The notes under the pieces: model-generated
The model's input: the letters and a program-made list of their open reading frames with translations, nothing else
Database searches by the model: none
What the model was told of the DNA's origin: nothing
Part shown: one piece after another, positions 42,142 to 49,992 of the stretch
How the letters are laid out: every line of letters starts with the position of its first letter
How positions within the stretch are numbered: the stretch's first letter is position 1
Made by a program: the position numbers and the translations under genes
IMG/VR virus record: IMGVR_UViG_3300042514_000757
Coordinates: 1 to 64,000 of that record
DNA length: 64,000 nucleotides
Reading direction: 5' to 3' (one strand)
Source of the DNA: a virus

Positions 42142-42149
42142 TATTTATG
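42142..42149 (-). promoter_or_regulatory. Late promoter (minus strand, gp54 operon)
   Basis: CATAAATA on the minus strand, one mismatch from the late consensus, 35 bases before the gp54 ATG. The same bases include the ATG of gp4 on the plus strand. Confidence 0.6.
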
Positions 42150-42596
42150 CCGTATAACAAGAACATCCTAAAGGGTGTGTATACGCCAAAAAATCCATCA
42201 AAATATAAAGGAGATCCGAATAATATAATTTTTCGTTCTTCGTGGGAACTTAAGTTTATGAAATATTGTGACCATAACAATGTCGTTTTGGAATGGGGCA
42301 GTGAAGAATTATTCATTCCATACATATCACCTGTTGATAATAAGACTCATAGATACTTCCCAGATTTTTACATCAAAGTTAAAGATCGTTCAGGAAAGAT
42401 TAGTAAATATCTAGTTGAAGTGAAACCACAATATCAGGTGAATGGTCCAGTCCCACAAAAAAGAATGACAAAGAAATATTTGAATGAAGTGATGACCTAC
42501 GCAGTCAACCAAGCAAAATGGAAAGCTGCAGAAGAATTTTGTAATGATCACATGTGGAAATTCATTATACTAACGGAAAACGAATTAAAGGTCTAA
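42147..42596 (+). CDS. 4: Head completion protein gp4
   Basis: Start at 42147 (MPYNKNILKGVYTPKNPSKY; 149 aa); an upstream ATG at 42129 would begin at about the transcription start of the late promoter. IIFRSSWELKFMKYCDHN, then EWGSEELFIPYISPVDNK, YFPDFYIKV and VEVKPQ show a TnsA-like restriction-endonuclease fold with E, D and E-x-K positions, as in T4 gp4 (gp50), which finishes the filled head before tail joining. Followed 4 bases later by gp48. Confidence 0.88.
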   Translation: MPYNKNILKGVYTPKNPSKYKGDPNNIIFRSSWELKFMKYCDHNNVVLEWGSEELFIPYISPVDNKTHRYFPDFYIKVKDRSGKISKYLVEVKPQYQVNGPVPQKRMTKKYLNEVMTYAVNQAKWKAAEEFCNDHMWKFIILTENELKV

Positions 42597-42600
42597 CTAA

Positions 42601-43644
42601 ATGGCAACAACGTACAAAACTTATCACTACCCATCAACACCTCCAGTAATTGGAGAGACTGATGCTGGTTTAATGGCGTTAGGTACTGAATGGAGTCAGG
42701 GATCTGCGATGCCAACAGAGTATATTGACTTCCTAAAAATTCAAGCAATCCAAGTTAATTATGATAAGGGTGCAGTTCTAAGTAACTTGGGTGCAGTAAA
42801 TGCTACTGGTATAGAAGACAAAATTAAACCTTTAGATACTGTATACCTCTACATGCCTCAACAACTGGCAGCAAGTTATGGTGTTTCATACAATCCAGTT
42901 GCAATGGGTGTTGCTGGAGTCGCCGCAACTAAAGGATTAGGTACTTCAGGAACACAAATCGTATCAGAAATTCAAGCAGCAGCTTCAGATGCAGCACCAG
43001 AAGCACTATTCAATACAATCTCAACTGGTTTAAGTGGTCTGTCTAAGACAGTTGGAGTAGCGTACCAAGGAAATGGTAGTGCATTATCTGCCGTTTCACA
43101 AGGGAAAATATTCAACCCATTCGAAGAACTCATTTTCCAAGGAGTAGGTTTTAGAAGTCATCCATTCTCATGGAAGTTAGTTGCTAGAAACGAAAGAGAG
43201 GCAGATGATATTATCAATATCATCAAGTTCTTCAAAGTAAATATGTTACCAAATTTTGATAACAAATCTATTCAACCTGGAGAAAACCCAAGTAATACAA
43301 CATCTACATCTACTACACCTTCAGGTTCAACAACAAATGCACAATCTGCTGGACAAACACCGTTTGGAACTGGAACTGGTGCTAGGTATTTAACCGTACC
43401 AAATAGATTTAAAATATCAATAGTAAGAGTAAATTATAATGCTGGTGGATATACATCTGGAAATGAATTGGGCAATAGCATTTATAGATTCAAAGATTCT
43501 CTATTAGAGTCTATGAATGTTAGTTATACACCAGACAATCAATACGTATCTACGGCTCAGGGAAAGGTACCTGCAGTTCAACTGGATCTAGTATTCAAAG
43601 AAACTGCTTACGTTACCGCAGAAGACGCAAACCAGGGTTACTAA
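42601..43644 (+). CDS. 48: Baseplate tail-tube cap gp48
   Basis: 347 residues, MATTYKTYHYPSTPPVIGET, then KPLDTVYLYMPQQLAASYGV (about 79-98), GVGFRSHPFSWKLVARNERE (about 180-199) and a C-terminal QYVSTAQGKVPAVQLDLVFK. These match T4-like gp48, which with gp54 forms the platform for the tail tube. A Ser/Thr-rich linker (about 228-248) separates two domains. It is the middle gene of the plus-strand trio. Confidence 0.87.
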   Translation: MATTYKTYHYPSTPPVIGETDAGLMALGTEWSQGSAMPTEYIDFLKIQAIQVNYDKGAVLSNLGAVNATGIEDKIKPLDTVYLYMPQQLAASYGVSYNPVAMGVAGVAATKGLGTSGTQIVSEIQAAASDAAPEALFNTISTGLSGLSKTVGVAYQGNGSALSAVSQGKIFNPFEELIFQGVGFRSHPFSWKLVARNEREADDIINIIKFFKVNMLPNFDNKSIQPGENPSNTTSTSTTPSGSTTNAQSAGQTPFGTGTGARYLTVPNRFKISIVRVNYNAGGYTSGNELGNSIYRFKDSLLESMNVSYTPDNQYVSTAQGKVPAVQLDLVFKETAYVTAEDANQGY

Positions 43645-43646
43645 AA

Positions 43647-44312
43647 ATGGCAAACTATTTTCAAAACGTACCAAATATTCGTGTTGGTGTTCCAGGAATG
43701 GACACCTCACAACAAGAATATGTTGTCATAAAAAATATTTTCAGAAGAGTTAAAGGCGTCTTCATGGCAATGAAGAGAGATAGTATCTTCGAGAAGTATA
43801 CTATTCCTGGTGATGAAAAACCATATCAAATATCACAAAGAATATACAATACTCCAAACTATGAGTGGATCATTCTACTGACTAATGATATAACAAATAT
43901 CTATACTCAGTGGCCATTGTCACAAAGAGAATTTGAAGAGATGATGCATAGGAAATATGGTACAAAAAGTAATGAGACTAAGCATTGGGTCACAAAAGAA
44001 GTGTTATTTAATAACATGGTGATTGTACAATCTGGTATCTTAGTGAATCAAAATTACACTTACAAAAGACCAGATGGTGTAATGATTGGTGGAGATAGTT
44101 TAGTTAGACCCATATCACATTATGAATACGAGTACGAACTGAACGAAAGTAAAAGACAGGTGTATCTACTAAATCCAGTATACATAGATGAATTTGATAG
44201 ACAGATGAGAGAACTGCTTCAGTATCCAGAAAGTGATGATAGAGTTTCATATACACAAAAACGTTCTGGTGACGACGAAGAAATATATACCGTAAGAATT
44301 TTCGACACATAA
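43647..44312 (+). CDS. 53: Baseplate wedge gp53
   Basis: 221 residues. FEKYTIPGDEKPYQISQRIY and NTPNYEWIILLTNDITNIYT, then WPLSQREFEEMMHRKYG, are the LysM-free N-terminal signature of T4-like gp53 wedge proteins. The C-terminus ends YTVRIFDT. Only 2 bases separate it from gp48, and a bidirectional terminator (44311-44340) follows. Confidence 0.88.
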   Translation: MANYFQNVPNIRVGVPGMDTSQQEYVVIKNIFRRVKGVFMAMKRDSIFEKYTIPGDEKPYQISQRIYNTPNYEWIILLTNDITNIYTQWPLSQREFEEMMHRKYGTKSNETKHWVTKEVLFNNMVIVQSGILVNQNYTYKRPDGVMIGGDSLVRPISHYEYEYELNESKRQVYLLNPVYIDEFDRQMRELLQYPESDDRVSYTQKRSGDDEEIYTVRIFDT

Positions 44313-44340
44313 AAAAAGGGGGGTATCAAACCCCCCTTTA
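44311..44340. terminator. Bidirectional terminator between gp53 and gp32
   Basis: A perfect GGGGGG-TATCAAA-CCCCCC hairpin. On the minus strand (gp32) it is followed by TTTTTTT; on the plus strand (gp53) by a weaker TTTACTTT. It separates the two convergent transcripts. Confidence 0.85.
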
Positions 44341-44345
44341 CTTTA

Positions 44346-45287
44346 TCAATCTTCTTCTGCCAGTCGTGCAAAGTAGGAAAGATCATCATCCTCATCTGCA
44401 TTGAAATTAGGAAGAGACGGTGCTGCTTGCCCAACCGAAGAACGGAAGTTGCTAATTTCTTCACCCCAATTAGAAGGAGAAGAAGGTGCAGTCACGATTT
44501 CATTCTCTTCAGTTTCACTATCAACATAACGAGAAGCCTGACGCTTAGGAGCACCAAGAACAGAATTCAAACGTGCCTCAAGTTCCTCATAGGTTTTGAA
44601 GTTCTTGGGATCAGTGAATTCGGTAAGGGCGTATTCCTTCTTCCAGATAGATTCCAGTTGATCATCACTCAGTTCCTCAAGGGTTCCAGGACGAGAGAAC
44701 TCGGACTTATCGTAGTTCCAGTAACCATCCACCTTACGAATCTTCAGTTTGAAGTTTGCACCTTCCCAGAAGTCAAAAGGATTGATAGGAGTTTCATCCT
44801 TGAACTCAGGTTGCATTGCTGCCATGATCTTATCGAAGATCTTCTTACCAAACTTATAAAGGAAGACTCGCCCTTCATTCTCAGGATGAGCAGGATCTTC
44901 TACCACATAGATGTTAGCGTAGTAAGAGAGTTTACGCTTCTGCTTACGAGCAATTTCCTTATCAGCATCACTACCACTATTCCACAGTTGACGATTCATT
45001 TCACCAACAGGATCTTTCTTGTTGAGAGTCGTCAGACTGTTCTCAATATACCATCCACCAGGACCTTGGAACGCATGACTCCAAATCTTTGCCCAAGGAA
45101 TATCTTCACCCTCAGGTGCAGGAAGGAATCGAATTACAGCATAACCATTACCCGACTTATCCATCTCGGGTTTCCAGAGGCGTTCGTCAGCACCACTGCT
45201 GCTCTCTGGATTAGAAATCTTCTCGACTTCCTTAGTCAGTTTCTCGAAAACAGAACCCGACTGCTTTTTAAGTGCTGCAAAAGACAT
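44346..45287 (-). CDS. 32: Single-stranded DNA-binding protein gp32
   Basis: 313 residues from the ATG at 45287 (MSFAALKKQSGSVFEKLTKE), which has GGAGA 6 bases upstream. VIRFLPAPEGEDIPWAKIWS, then GPGGWYIENSLTT and RKLSYYANIYVVEDPAHPEN are the T4-like gp32 core. It contains no cysteine, so the T4 zinc finger is absent. The acidic C-terminal tail (DEDDDLSYFARLAEED) is the protein-interaction arm. It coats ssDNA during replication and recombination. Own host-type promoter and a structured leader. Confidence 0.9.
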   Translation of the reverse strand: MSFAALKKQSGSVFEKLTKEVEKISNPESSSGADERLWKPEMDKSGNGYAVIRFLPAPEGEDIPWAKIWSHAFQGPGGWYIENSLTTLNKKDPVGEMNRQLWNSGSDADKEIARKQKRKLSYYANIYVVEDPAHPENEGRVFLYKFGKKIFDKIMAAMQPEFKDETPINPFDFWEGANFKLKIRKVDGYWNYDKSEFSRPGTLEELSDDQLESIWKKEYALTEFTDPKNFKTYEELEARLNSVLGAPKRQASRYVDSETEENEIVTAPSSPSNWGEEISNFRSSVGQAAPSLPNFNADEDDDLSYFARLAEED

Positions 45288-45320
45288 GTATTTCTCCGTA
45301 TTAGTTGTATTTGTTGGATT

Positions 45321-45340
45321 GTGGGGCGGACCCCCCTCAC
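45321..45340 (-). promoter_or_regulatory. Leader hairpin of gp32, possible autoregulatory operator
   Basis: In the 5' leader GTG-A-GGGG-GGTCCG-CCCC-CAC folds into a GC-rich hairpin, followed by an unstructured A/C-rich stretch up to the SD. T4 gene 32 is translationally autoregulated by exactly such a folded upstream element plus unstructured ribosome site; that this holds here is inference. Confidence 0.5.
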
Positions 45341-45351
45341 CCGACCATGAT

Positions 45352-45380
45352 ATCATACCCTATTTAGGAACGCTTGTCAA
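45352..45380 (-). promoter_or_regulatory. Host-type promoter for gp32
   Basis: TTGACA (45380-45375), 17 bases, TATGAT (45357-45352). The -35 box lies inside the end of the DUF1825 gene, and a palindrome ATGATATCAT overlaps the -10 box. Confidence 0.8.
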
Positions 45381-45696
45381 GGTCCGCGACGACCTTATCC
45401 AAATATTTTTCAGTTGAGATCAAAGATTCCATAAGATTTGAATAACCAAACATATTTGAAATCAAATCAATTCGATGCTTCATATCAGAAGCTTCTTCAT
45501 CAGTACCTGAGGATAGTTGCAATCTAGTGTAGAATATTTTTTGTTTTTCTATTAGTTGCTTTGTTTTATTGATATGCTTTATCGCATCCTCCTTTGGCAT
45601 TGAAGTAAGTTCATCAGATTTATCATACAATTCCATGTATGTATCATATATTGATTGCAAATGGTCTTGGACCATTTCCGAATTAAAAAAGTTCAT
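45364..45696 (-). CDS. DUF1825-like protein
   Basis: 110 residues. MNFFNSEMVQDHLQSIYDTY, then IEKQKIFYTRLQLSSG and FGYSNLMESLISTEKYLDKV, follow the DUF1825 pattern (FF-SEiVqe...L...Y..L, then e..K.F..R..LS, and a C-terminal helix). DUF1825 is, as far as I know, essentially a cyanobacterial family of unknown function. It is placed exactly between gp59 and gp32, overlapping gp59 by 4 bases, so a host-derived gene has entered the replication operon and may act with ssDNA-binding proteins. Confidence 0.75.
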   Translation of the reverse strand: MNFFNSEMVQDHLQSIYDTYMELYDKSDELTSMPKEDAIKHINKTKQLIEKQKIFYTRLQLSSGTDEEASDMKHRIDLISNMFGYSNLMESLISTEKYLDKVVADLDKRS

Positions 45697-46304
45697 ACTT
45701 TTTCTTTTACTGTTTTTAAAATGATTGACTTATACTTCTTACAATCAATCGTTAGAAATGGAGCATATTTAATTACTTGTATTTTCACTTGTTGCCAAAC
45801 AGGATCTGTTAAGGTTTCATCCAATCTTTTAACATATCCTAAACAGGTCTCAAAAATAACTAAAGTCTCTAAGCTAATTTCTTTTCTCAAATAAGAAGTA
45901 AGAATGTTGGGATGTCGTCCCTTTGAACAAACAAATAATTTATCAAAGTTTTCCTCGTAGGGAAAGTCAATATTGTCCAATAGAAGACTGACTTCTTCCC
46001 TAAAATTATATAGGAAACTCTCTTGTTTCTTTTTCCAATTGGAGTATATAGTTTCTCCACTCGGACGAATAATATCCTTGATGTATCCCCTATTGTCACT
46101 TATAAAGTTTGATACGAAATACTCCTGTATTCTATCACGGTCGTACTTAGATGCCAACTTCTTAAAAAAATAGGAGTCATTCCTTTTGTTGAATGACTCC
46201 TCACTTGCTCTAGTTTTTCCGTTGAACCTGAAGTAGTCGTAGTCATCTTTAGTGAAGTGAAGTTTAAGAGAAAGATACATCTGATAAACTTCAAATCCAG
46301 TCAT
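45693..46304 (-). CDS. 59: gp59 helicase loader
   Basis: 203 residues. The N-terminal part EVYQMYLSLKLHFTKDDYDY, then NKRNDSYFFKKLASKYDRDR, matches T4 gp59 (DKYFF-KLSEKY), which brings gp41 helicase to forks and D-loops. The C-terminus keeps the order VWQQVKIQVIKYAPFL, IDCKKYK. Ends KTVKEKV, as in T4 ETVKSC. Overlaps gp33 and the DUF1825 gene by 4 bases each. Confidence 0.88.
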   Translation of the reverse strand: MTGFEVYQMYLSLKLHFTKDDYDYFRFNGKTRASEESFNKRNDSYFFKKLASKYDRDRIQEYFVSNFISDNRGYIKDIIRPSGETIYSNWKKKQESFLYNFREEVSLLLDNIDFPYEENFDKLFVCSKGRHPNILTSYLRKEISLETLVIFETCLGYVKRLDETLTDPVWQQVKIQVIKYAPFLTIDCKKYKSIILKTVKEKV

Positions 46305-46555
46305 AGCGGTAAGATTCCCCTCGACGTTTTCTTCATGTAGTTAAGGCTCTGTGCCTGATACTTAAGTTTTTCTTTTAGTGGTTTGGAGACTAATTTAGAT
46401 ACTGTCTCCAGTTCAATTTCATTCTCCTCACAATAAGTAACGATTGCCTCAATATAGTTTACTAAACCACCAGATTCTTTGACAATACGTTCAATGTCTT
46501 CTGTGAATTTGGTTGCAGTTAGAAACTTATCTTCTGTGGAATCGTTATTTTGCAT
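46301..46555 (-). CDS. 33: Late-promoter transcription accessory protein gp33
   Basis: 84 residues from the ATG at 46555 (MQNNDSTEDKFLTATKFTED), overlapping the nuclease gene. VNYIEAIVTYCEENEIELET, VSKLVSKPLKEKLKYQAQ and a final LNYMKKTSRGILPL match cyanophage gp33, which bridges the sliding clamp and RNA polymerase at TATAAATA promoters. The same motif precedes many late genes here, so promoters and factor agree. The gp33-gp59-gp32 order is that of T4. Confidence 0.85.
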   Translation of the reverse strand: MQNNDSTEDKFLTATKFTEDIERIVKESGGLVNYIEAIVTYCEENEIELETVSKLVSKPLKEKLKYQAQSLNYMKKTSRGILPL

Positions 46556-47219
46556 TCTTTCTTCCAGCATTAAAAGCATCGATATACTCCTTTAATAATG
46601 TAAAATAATAATCTAGATCGTACTTCACTATCACTTGGCAATCGCCTTCTTCTGTAGCAATGATAGTTACAATCTTCTTTGGCATAAGTCCAGTTCGTTC
46701 GTAGAACATAACTGCGTATGCAGTTTCTTGGACAAAATAGTTTTCAATCCACTCTTCTTTTTTTTCTTTATCTGATGTTTTGAAATCAATTACAGCAAGT
46801 TCGTTATCAAACTCAGCAATACAATCAACTCGTCCTGCTACACCTAGATAATCGGAATATAAAGCACCTTCAAGAACATGAATGTTATTGATCCTATTGA
46901 GGATAGGTTTCGCAACTTGGAATAAAGTAAAAGGAAGAGGTTTACTTTTGTGCTCTTCAAGTGATTCATTCTTTAGATATGATTCAACAATACTATGAAA
47001 AGCAGTACCTCTTCCTGTTGCTCTGGTTGTTTTACGATTTGCTACCTCTTCCCCAACTCTCTGGCGCCATTCCTTAAAGAATGCTGCCTTCTTAAATGAA
47101 GTTACTGTAGTAATGGATGGATATTGTTTCCCCGATGGTGTGGGGTAGAAACGCATACCATCTTTATCAATGGACTCCAGTTCTTCAAGTTGAACTGGAA
47201 GGGTAACAAAATTAAACAT
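46545..47219 (-). CDS. PD-(D/E)XK exonuclease (RecB/Cas4-like)
   Basis: 224 residues. GVAGRVDCIAEFDNELAVID then FKTSDKEK holds D (GRVD), D and K (IDFKT), and QETAYAVMF is the Q-AY helix. This is the active site of RecB-type nucleases. An upstream H (GTAFHSIVE, about 69-77) completes the motif I-like helix. Likely a DNA-processing exonuclease; overlap with gp33 and phoH places it in the replication/recombination operon. Not part of a CRISPR system: no array or other cas genes here. Confidence 0.82.
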   Translation of the reverse strand: MFNFVTLPVQLEELESIDKDGMRFYPTPSGKQYPSITTVTSFKKAAFFKEWRQRVGEEVANRKTTRATGRGTAFHSIVESYLKNESLEEHKSKPLPFTLFQVAKPILNRINNIHVLEGALYSDYLGVAGRVDCIAEFDNELAVIDFKTSDKEKKEEWIENYFVQETAYAVMFYERTGLMPKKIVTIIATEEGDCQVIVKYDLDYYFTLLKEYIDAFNAGRKNAK

Positions 47220-47974
47220 CAGAAACCTAAATTCAATTTACTAATAATGTAACTACGGACAAGACCAGAACGAACGATGTCATCAACACCAAACTCAATA
47301 CAACGAAACTCTTCCATGGTTTCTAGGATCTTCATGAAGTCTAGGACTCCATTCTTTTCATTCTGCTTAATAAGGTCAGACTGAGTAATATCACCAGAGA
47401 AAATAATCTTAGCATCTTGACCCACACGGGTAATCATTGAGTCAAGTTCATGGAAGTTTAGGTTAGCAAACTCATCGACAACAATGATGCAGTTATCGAG
47501 AGTGACACCACGAATATAAGAAGTGCTCCAGAAGGAGATAGTTTCTTGAGCCCTTAGATTATTATATAGCATCTCAAAGGCATTATCGTCAGGCATCTCA
47601 AACATAAACTTTACCATATTCTTATAGGGAATCTGATAAAGTGCTGATTTATCTTCATGATCTCCAGGAAGGAAACCGATTTCTCTAGTTGGGACAAGAG
47701 AACGAACAACGTAAATCTTTTCGTATGGTGTATTGGGATTAAGTACTTCCCTCAGTGCTAGGTATAGACTGATAAATGTTTTACCAGTACCAGCACACCC
47801 ATGAAGAATCATATGTTTGTCATCTGACCAAGCATCGAACACAGCTCTTTGTGAGTCTGTTAGTGGTTCGATGTTGAGGAGGTGATCACTATTAATTGGT
47901 TTCTTTCTTCTCATTTGTTTCGCACTCATTCCAGCGGGAACTACAGAGTTGTTGTTTCTCTTTTTAACTGGCAT
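47219..47974 (-). CDS. phoH: PhoH-like ATPase
   Basis: 251 residues. GCAGTGKT (59-66) is the Walker A motif and CIIVVDEFAN the Walker B. IYVVRSLVPTREIGFLPGDH, then KIIFSGDITQSDL and later DIVRSGLVRSYI are PhoH hallmarks. PhoH is common in marine phages; it is tied to the phosphate-starvation regulon in bacteria but its biochemical role is unclear. One base after the FmdB-like gene's end and coupled to the nuclease. Confidence 0.9.
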   Translation of the reverse strand: MPVKKRNNNSVVPAGMSAKQMRRKKPINSDHLLNIEPLTDSQRAVFDAWSDDKHMILHGCAGTGKTFISLYLALREVLNPNTPYEKIYVVRSLVPTREIGFLPGDHEDKSALYQIPYKNMVKFMFEMPDDNAFEMLYNNLRAQETISFWSTSYIRGVTLDNCIIVVDEFANLNFHELDSMITRVGQDAKIIFSGDITQSDLIKQNEKNGVLDFMKILETMEEFRCIEFGVDDIVRSGLVRSYIISKLNLGF

Positions 47975-47975
47975 A

Positions 47976-48206
47976 TCAGGTAAATCGTGATAGGTTTGCT
48001 CTCGGATGTGCTTCTTGCACTTTAGTCATTACTTCTTTGAATGCATCCGAACTTTTCGGTGCTCCATACATAGTTCCCCCACATCCAGCAGACCAATCTT
48101 TATCCCATTCAGGATTATCCTTGCGCCACTGTTCATACTCTTTCATTGTCATGTAAAGTTCTTGTTTGTCACCAGTATTAGTATTAATAACGGGATATGT
48201 TGGCAT
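47976..48206 (-). CDS. FmdB-like small protein (76 aa)
   Basis: MPTYPVINTNTGDKQELYMT, then KEYEQWRKDNPEWDKDWSAG and a Cys/Gly segment CGGTMYG. This N-terminal layout (MPTY-v-n--tG and the 'E---f---NP-w' helix) resembles phage relatives of FmdB-type zinc-ribbon proteins, but only one Cys is left, so metal binding is unlikely. Function unknown; precedes phoH. Confidence 0.65.
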   Translation of the reverse strand: MPTYPVINTNTGDKQELYMTMKEYEQWRKDNPEWDKDWSAGCGGTMYGAPKSSDAFKEVMTKVQEAHPRANLSRFT

Positions 48207-48219
48207 TGAGCACCTCCTC

Positions 48220-48366
48220 TTATTTAGTGGTAGCGATTTGAGACTTATTTGAGAACTCTTTCTTGAGTTCTTTACGGATCCTTTGATAGAAATCTAGAAT
48301 GTCATGATTGTTATTGTAGATCAGACCACACTCTTTTGCGACTTCAATTACTTCTTGGTTATTCAT
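48220..48366 (-). CDS. Small hypothetical protein (48 aa)
   Basis: MNNQEVIEVAKECGLIYNNN to SNKSQIATTK, a short helical protein that fills the gap between thyX and the FmdB-like gene. Its ATG lies two bases after the thyX stop. No family recognised. Confidence 0.65.
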   Translation of the reverse strand: MNNQEVIEVAKECGLIYNNNHDILDFYQRIRKELKKEFSNKSQIATTK

Positions 48367-48368
48367 TT

Positions 48369-49064
48369 TCAATCAATCCTGATACAAGGTTGTGTATTTT
48401 CCCAGTCTTTACAATCACACTCTCCATCACACCATCCAAGTGCTTCAGCAACACTCGGGAACTGACAAACAAAGATTCTCTTTGCTGCCTCTGCAACTTC
48501 CATGTGTTCTGCTTGAGTTCCGTTCTTCTCTCGGAGACCGATGTAGTGGATCCATGAACGGCACGAGCCTGTCATGTAGATACGAGTGGGAGTATTTTGT
48601 GGAAGCACCTTGCGGGCACACTCCTTTGCCACTCCTGCAGTAAGCATATCATCATACAGATCCATGATGTCAGCGAAGACATGCTTGATGCGACGTTCAA
48701 AACTACGCTTCAGTTCAGGATCAAGATCATCGATAGAGTTCTGACGATTCTTGGTATCCTGCTTACGAAGTTGGGGAACAGGAAGTTCTTCAGTTAGAAG
48801 AGATGCATCAGCATACCGTTGGGAAAACTGCTGGAAGCAGAAGCTTCTATGACGAAGAATTTGAGTTGCGATATCTAGAGTTGTTTCGATCTCTAGGGTC
48901 ATGGTTGATTGCTCAAACACAGACCAGTGCTGGTGATCAATACAATACTTTAGAAGTTTAGCATAGTTAGGGTTCTCCTGGTTTGAAGGATTACTAACCC
49001 TTGCGATATATGCCATTGTCTTTTCTGCATCTGGAGTCACAGAAACCAAACATGCTTTAGTCAT
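48369..49064 (-). CDS. thyX: Flavin-dependent thymidylate synthase
   Basis: 231 residues. The ThyX motif RHR-x7-S is at 71-81 (RHRSFCFQQFS) followed by QRYAD. Further blocks GVAKECARKVLPQNTPTRIY and GSCRSWIHYIGLR complete the family. It makes dTMP from dUMP using FADH2 and methylene-tetrahydrofolate, and thus supplies thymidine for phage DNA synthesis. It replaces the ThyA of T4. A host-type promoter (49127-49155) inside the upstream gene drives it. Confidence 0.93.
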   Translation of the reverse strand: MTKACLVSVTPDAEKTMAYIARVSNPSNQENPNYAKLLKYCIDHQHWSVFEQSTMTLEIETTLDIATQILRHRSFCFQQFSQRYADASLLTEELPVPQLRKQDTKNRQNSIDDLDPELKRSFERRIKHVFADIMDLYDDMLTAGVAKECARKVLPQNTPTRIYMTGSCRSWIHYIGLREKNGTQAEHMEVAEAAKRIFVCQFPSVAEALGWCDGECDCKDWENTQPCIRID

Positions 49065-49350
49065 TAGATCTTTTACCTCTCAAAATTCTTGCTACGACCA
49101 CCGTTCCCAGTGATTCAACGTAACCTATGTTAGCAAAGTTGAACATTTTTGTCAAGGACACATTGAAGGCAACCATGAACAGTAACGGCAGTACAACAGT
49201 ATAGGTGATGACACCATTAATTATTTGTGATACTGCCTTTACTTGCTCAGTGTGTTCTTGCTCTTCAGTTAGTTCTTCTTCTTGTTCTTCAATCGCTCTT
49301 TGATCAAGATAGATTGTAGTCTTATTCTTCTGTTTCAATTGATTTTTCAT
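49057..49350 (-). CDS. Membrane protein (97 aa)
   Basis: Start at 49350 (MKNQLKQKNKTTIYLDQRAI), overlapping the gene upstream. An acidic coiled-coil segment (about 22-42, many Glu) is followed by a hydrophobic helix (about 46-70). The C-terminus is basic (RILRGKRSND). Carries the thyX promoter within its sequence. Function unknown. Confidence 0.7.
   Translation of the reverse strand: MKNQLKQKNKTTIYLDQRAIEEQEEELTEEQEHTEQVKAVSQIINGVITYTVVLPLLFMVAFNVSLTKMFNFANIGYVESLGTVVVARILRGKRSND
49127..49155 (-). promoter_or_regulatory. Host-type promoter for thyX, internal to a gene
   Basis: TTGACA (49155-49150), 17 bases, TAACAT (49132-49127), lying in the coding region of the 97-residue membrane protein. 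It should drive thyX through the nuclease and gp59. Confidence 0.7.
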
Positions 49351-49741
49351 CTTGTTTAGGACAATCAGGAACCCATGGGGCACATAATCTCATTTCTCCA
49401 CCCAATAATTCTTGTGCTTTAGAACCGTCAGGTGCTTTTTCTGAATACACTGGAGGTGAAACCTCAGCAGGTCTTTCTCCAATAGATTTCCAGTAATCAT
49501 CAATGGCTTTGTCTACATCACGTTTGATCCTTCTATCTAATTTTTCAGGATCTTTAATTACAAACTCATTGAGTATTGTACCTGGGAAATATTTTCTTTG
49601 AACTGCATCCAGTATATCCCAAAGTTGAATTTCGGAAACACCAGTACACTGAGATAGAGTTGCGATTATTGTTGACAAAACAATTCCAATAATCGCATAC
49701 TGCTTAATGTCTGGTTTTTTATTTCCGAAATTGAACTTCAT
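49322..49741 (-). CDS. Membrane-anchored hypothetical protein (139 aa)
   Basis: Start at 49741 (MKFNFGNKKPDIKQYAIIGI). A hydrophobic N-terminal helix (about 15-31) precedes a soluble domain with two late Cys (RLCAPWVPDCPKQ). Possibly a periplasm-facing protein; no family recognised. Overlaps both neighbours. Confidence 0.7.
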   Translation of the reverse strand: MKFNFGNKKPDIKQYAIIGIVLSTIIATLSQCTGVSEIQLWDILDAVQRKYFPGTILNEFVIKDPEKLDRRIKRDVDKAIDDYWKSIGERPAEVSPPVYSEKAPDGSKAQELLGGEMRLCAPWVPDCPKQDEKSIETEE

Positions 49742-49992
49742 TTTTTCTTCTTCTCTTGTTTCTTGGGTGGACCCCACAACTTAGGATTGACTCTACCTTC
49801 AGTTTGTTTAAAGTCAACAAAATCTTCACGATACCTATCCCAATAATAATCAAAGATTTCGATCTTCTTATTGGCAATGATCAAATCGTAAGTAATGACT
49901 CCATCCATTTTATACGTCACCAAATATGAAGTGTATGGCAAAGTTCGATCACTTGCCATCTCTGGATCACAATTCTGATGGAGAATTCTCAT
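49738..49992 (-). CDS. Hypothetical protein (84 aa)
   Basis: Start at 49992 (MRILHQNCDPEMASDRTLPY), one base from the upstream stop (TGATG). Soluble, aromatic-rich, ending in a Lys run (KKQEKKKK). No family recognised; conserved gene order with RNase H in cyanophages is from memory only. Confidence 0.7.
   Translation of the reverse strand: MRILHQNCDPEMASDRTLPYTSYLVTYKMDGVITYDLIIANKKIEIFDYYWDRYREDFVDFKQTEGRVNPKLWGPPKKQEKKKK

Noticed and set aside
42129-42146. Upstream ATG start for gp4
   Set aside because: It lies at about the transcription start of the late promoter and adds a Leu run not expected in gp4; the ATG at 42147 fits better.
46545-47219. Cas4 nuclease as part of a CRISPR system
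   Set aside because: Only the common PD-(D/E)XK fold is present; no array or other cas genes, and the location is the replication operon.
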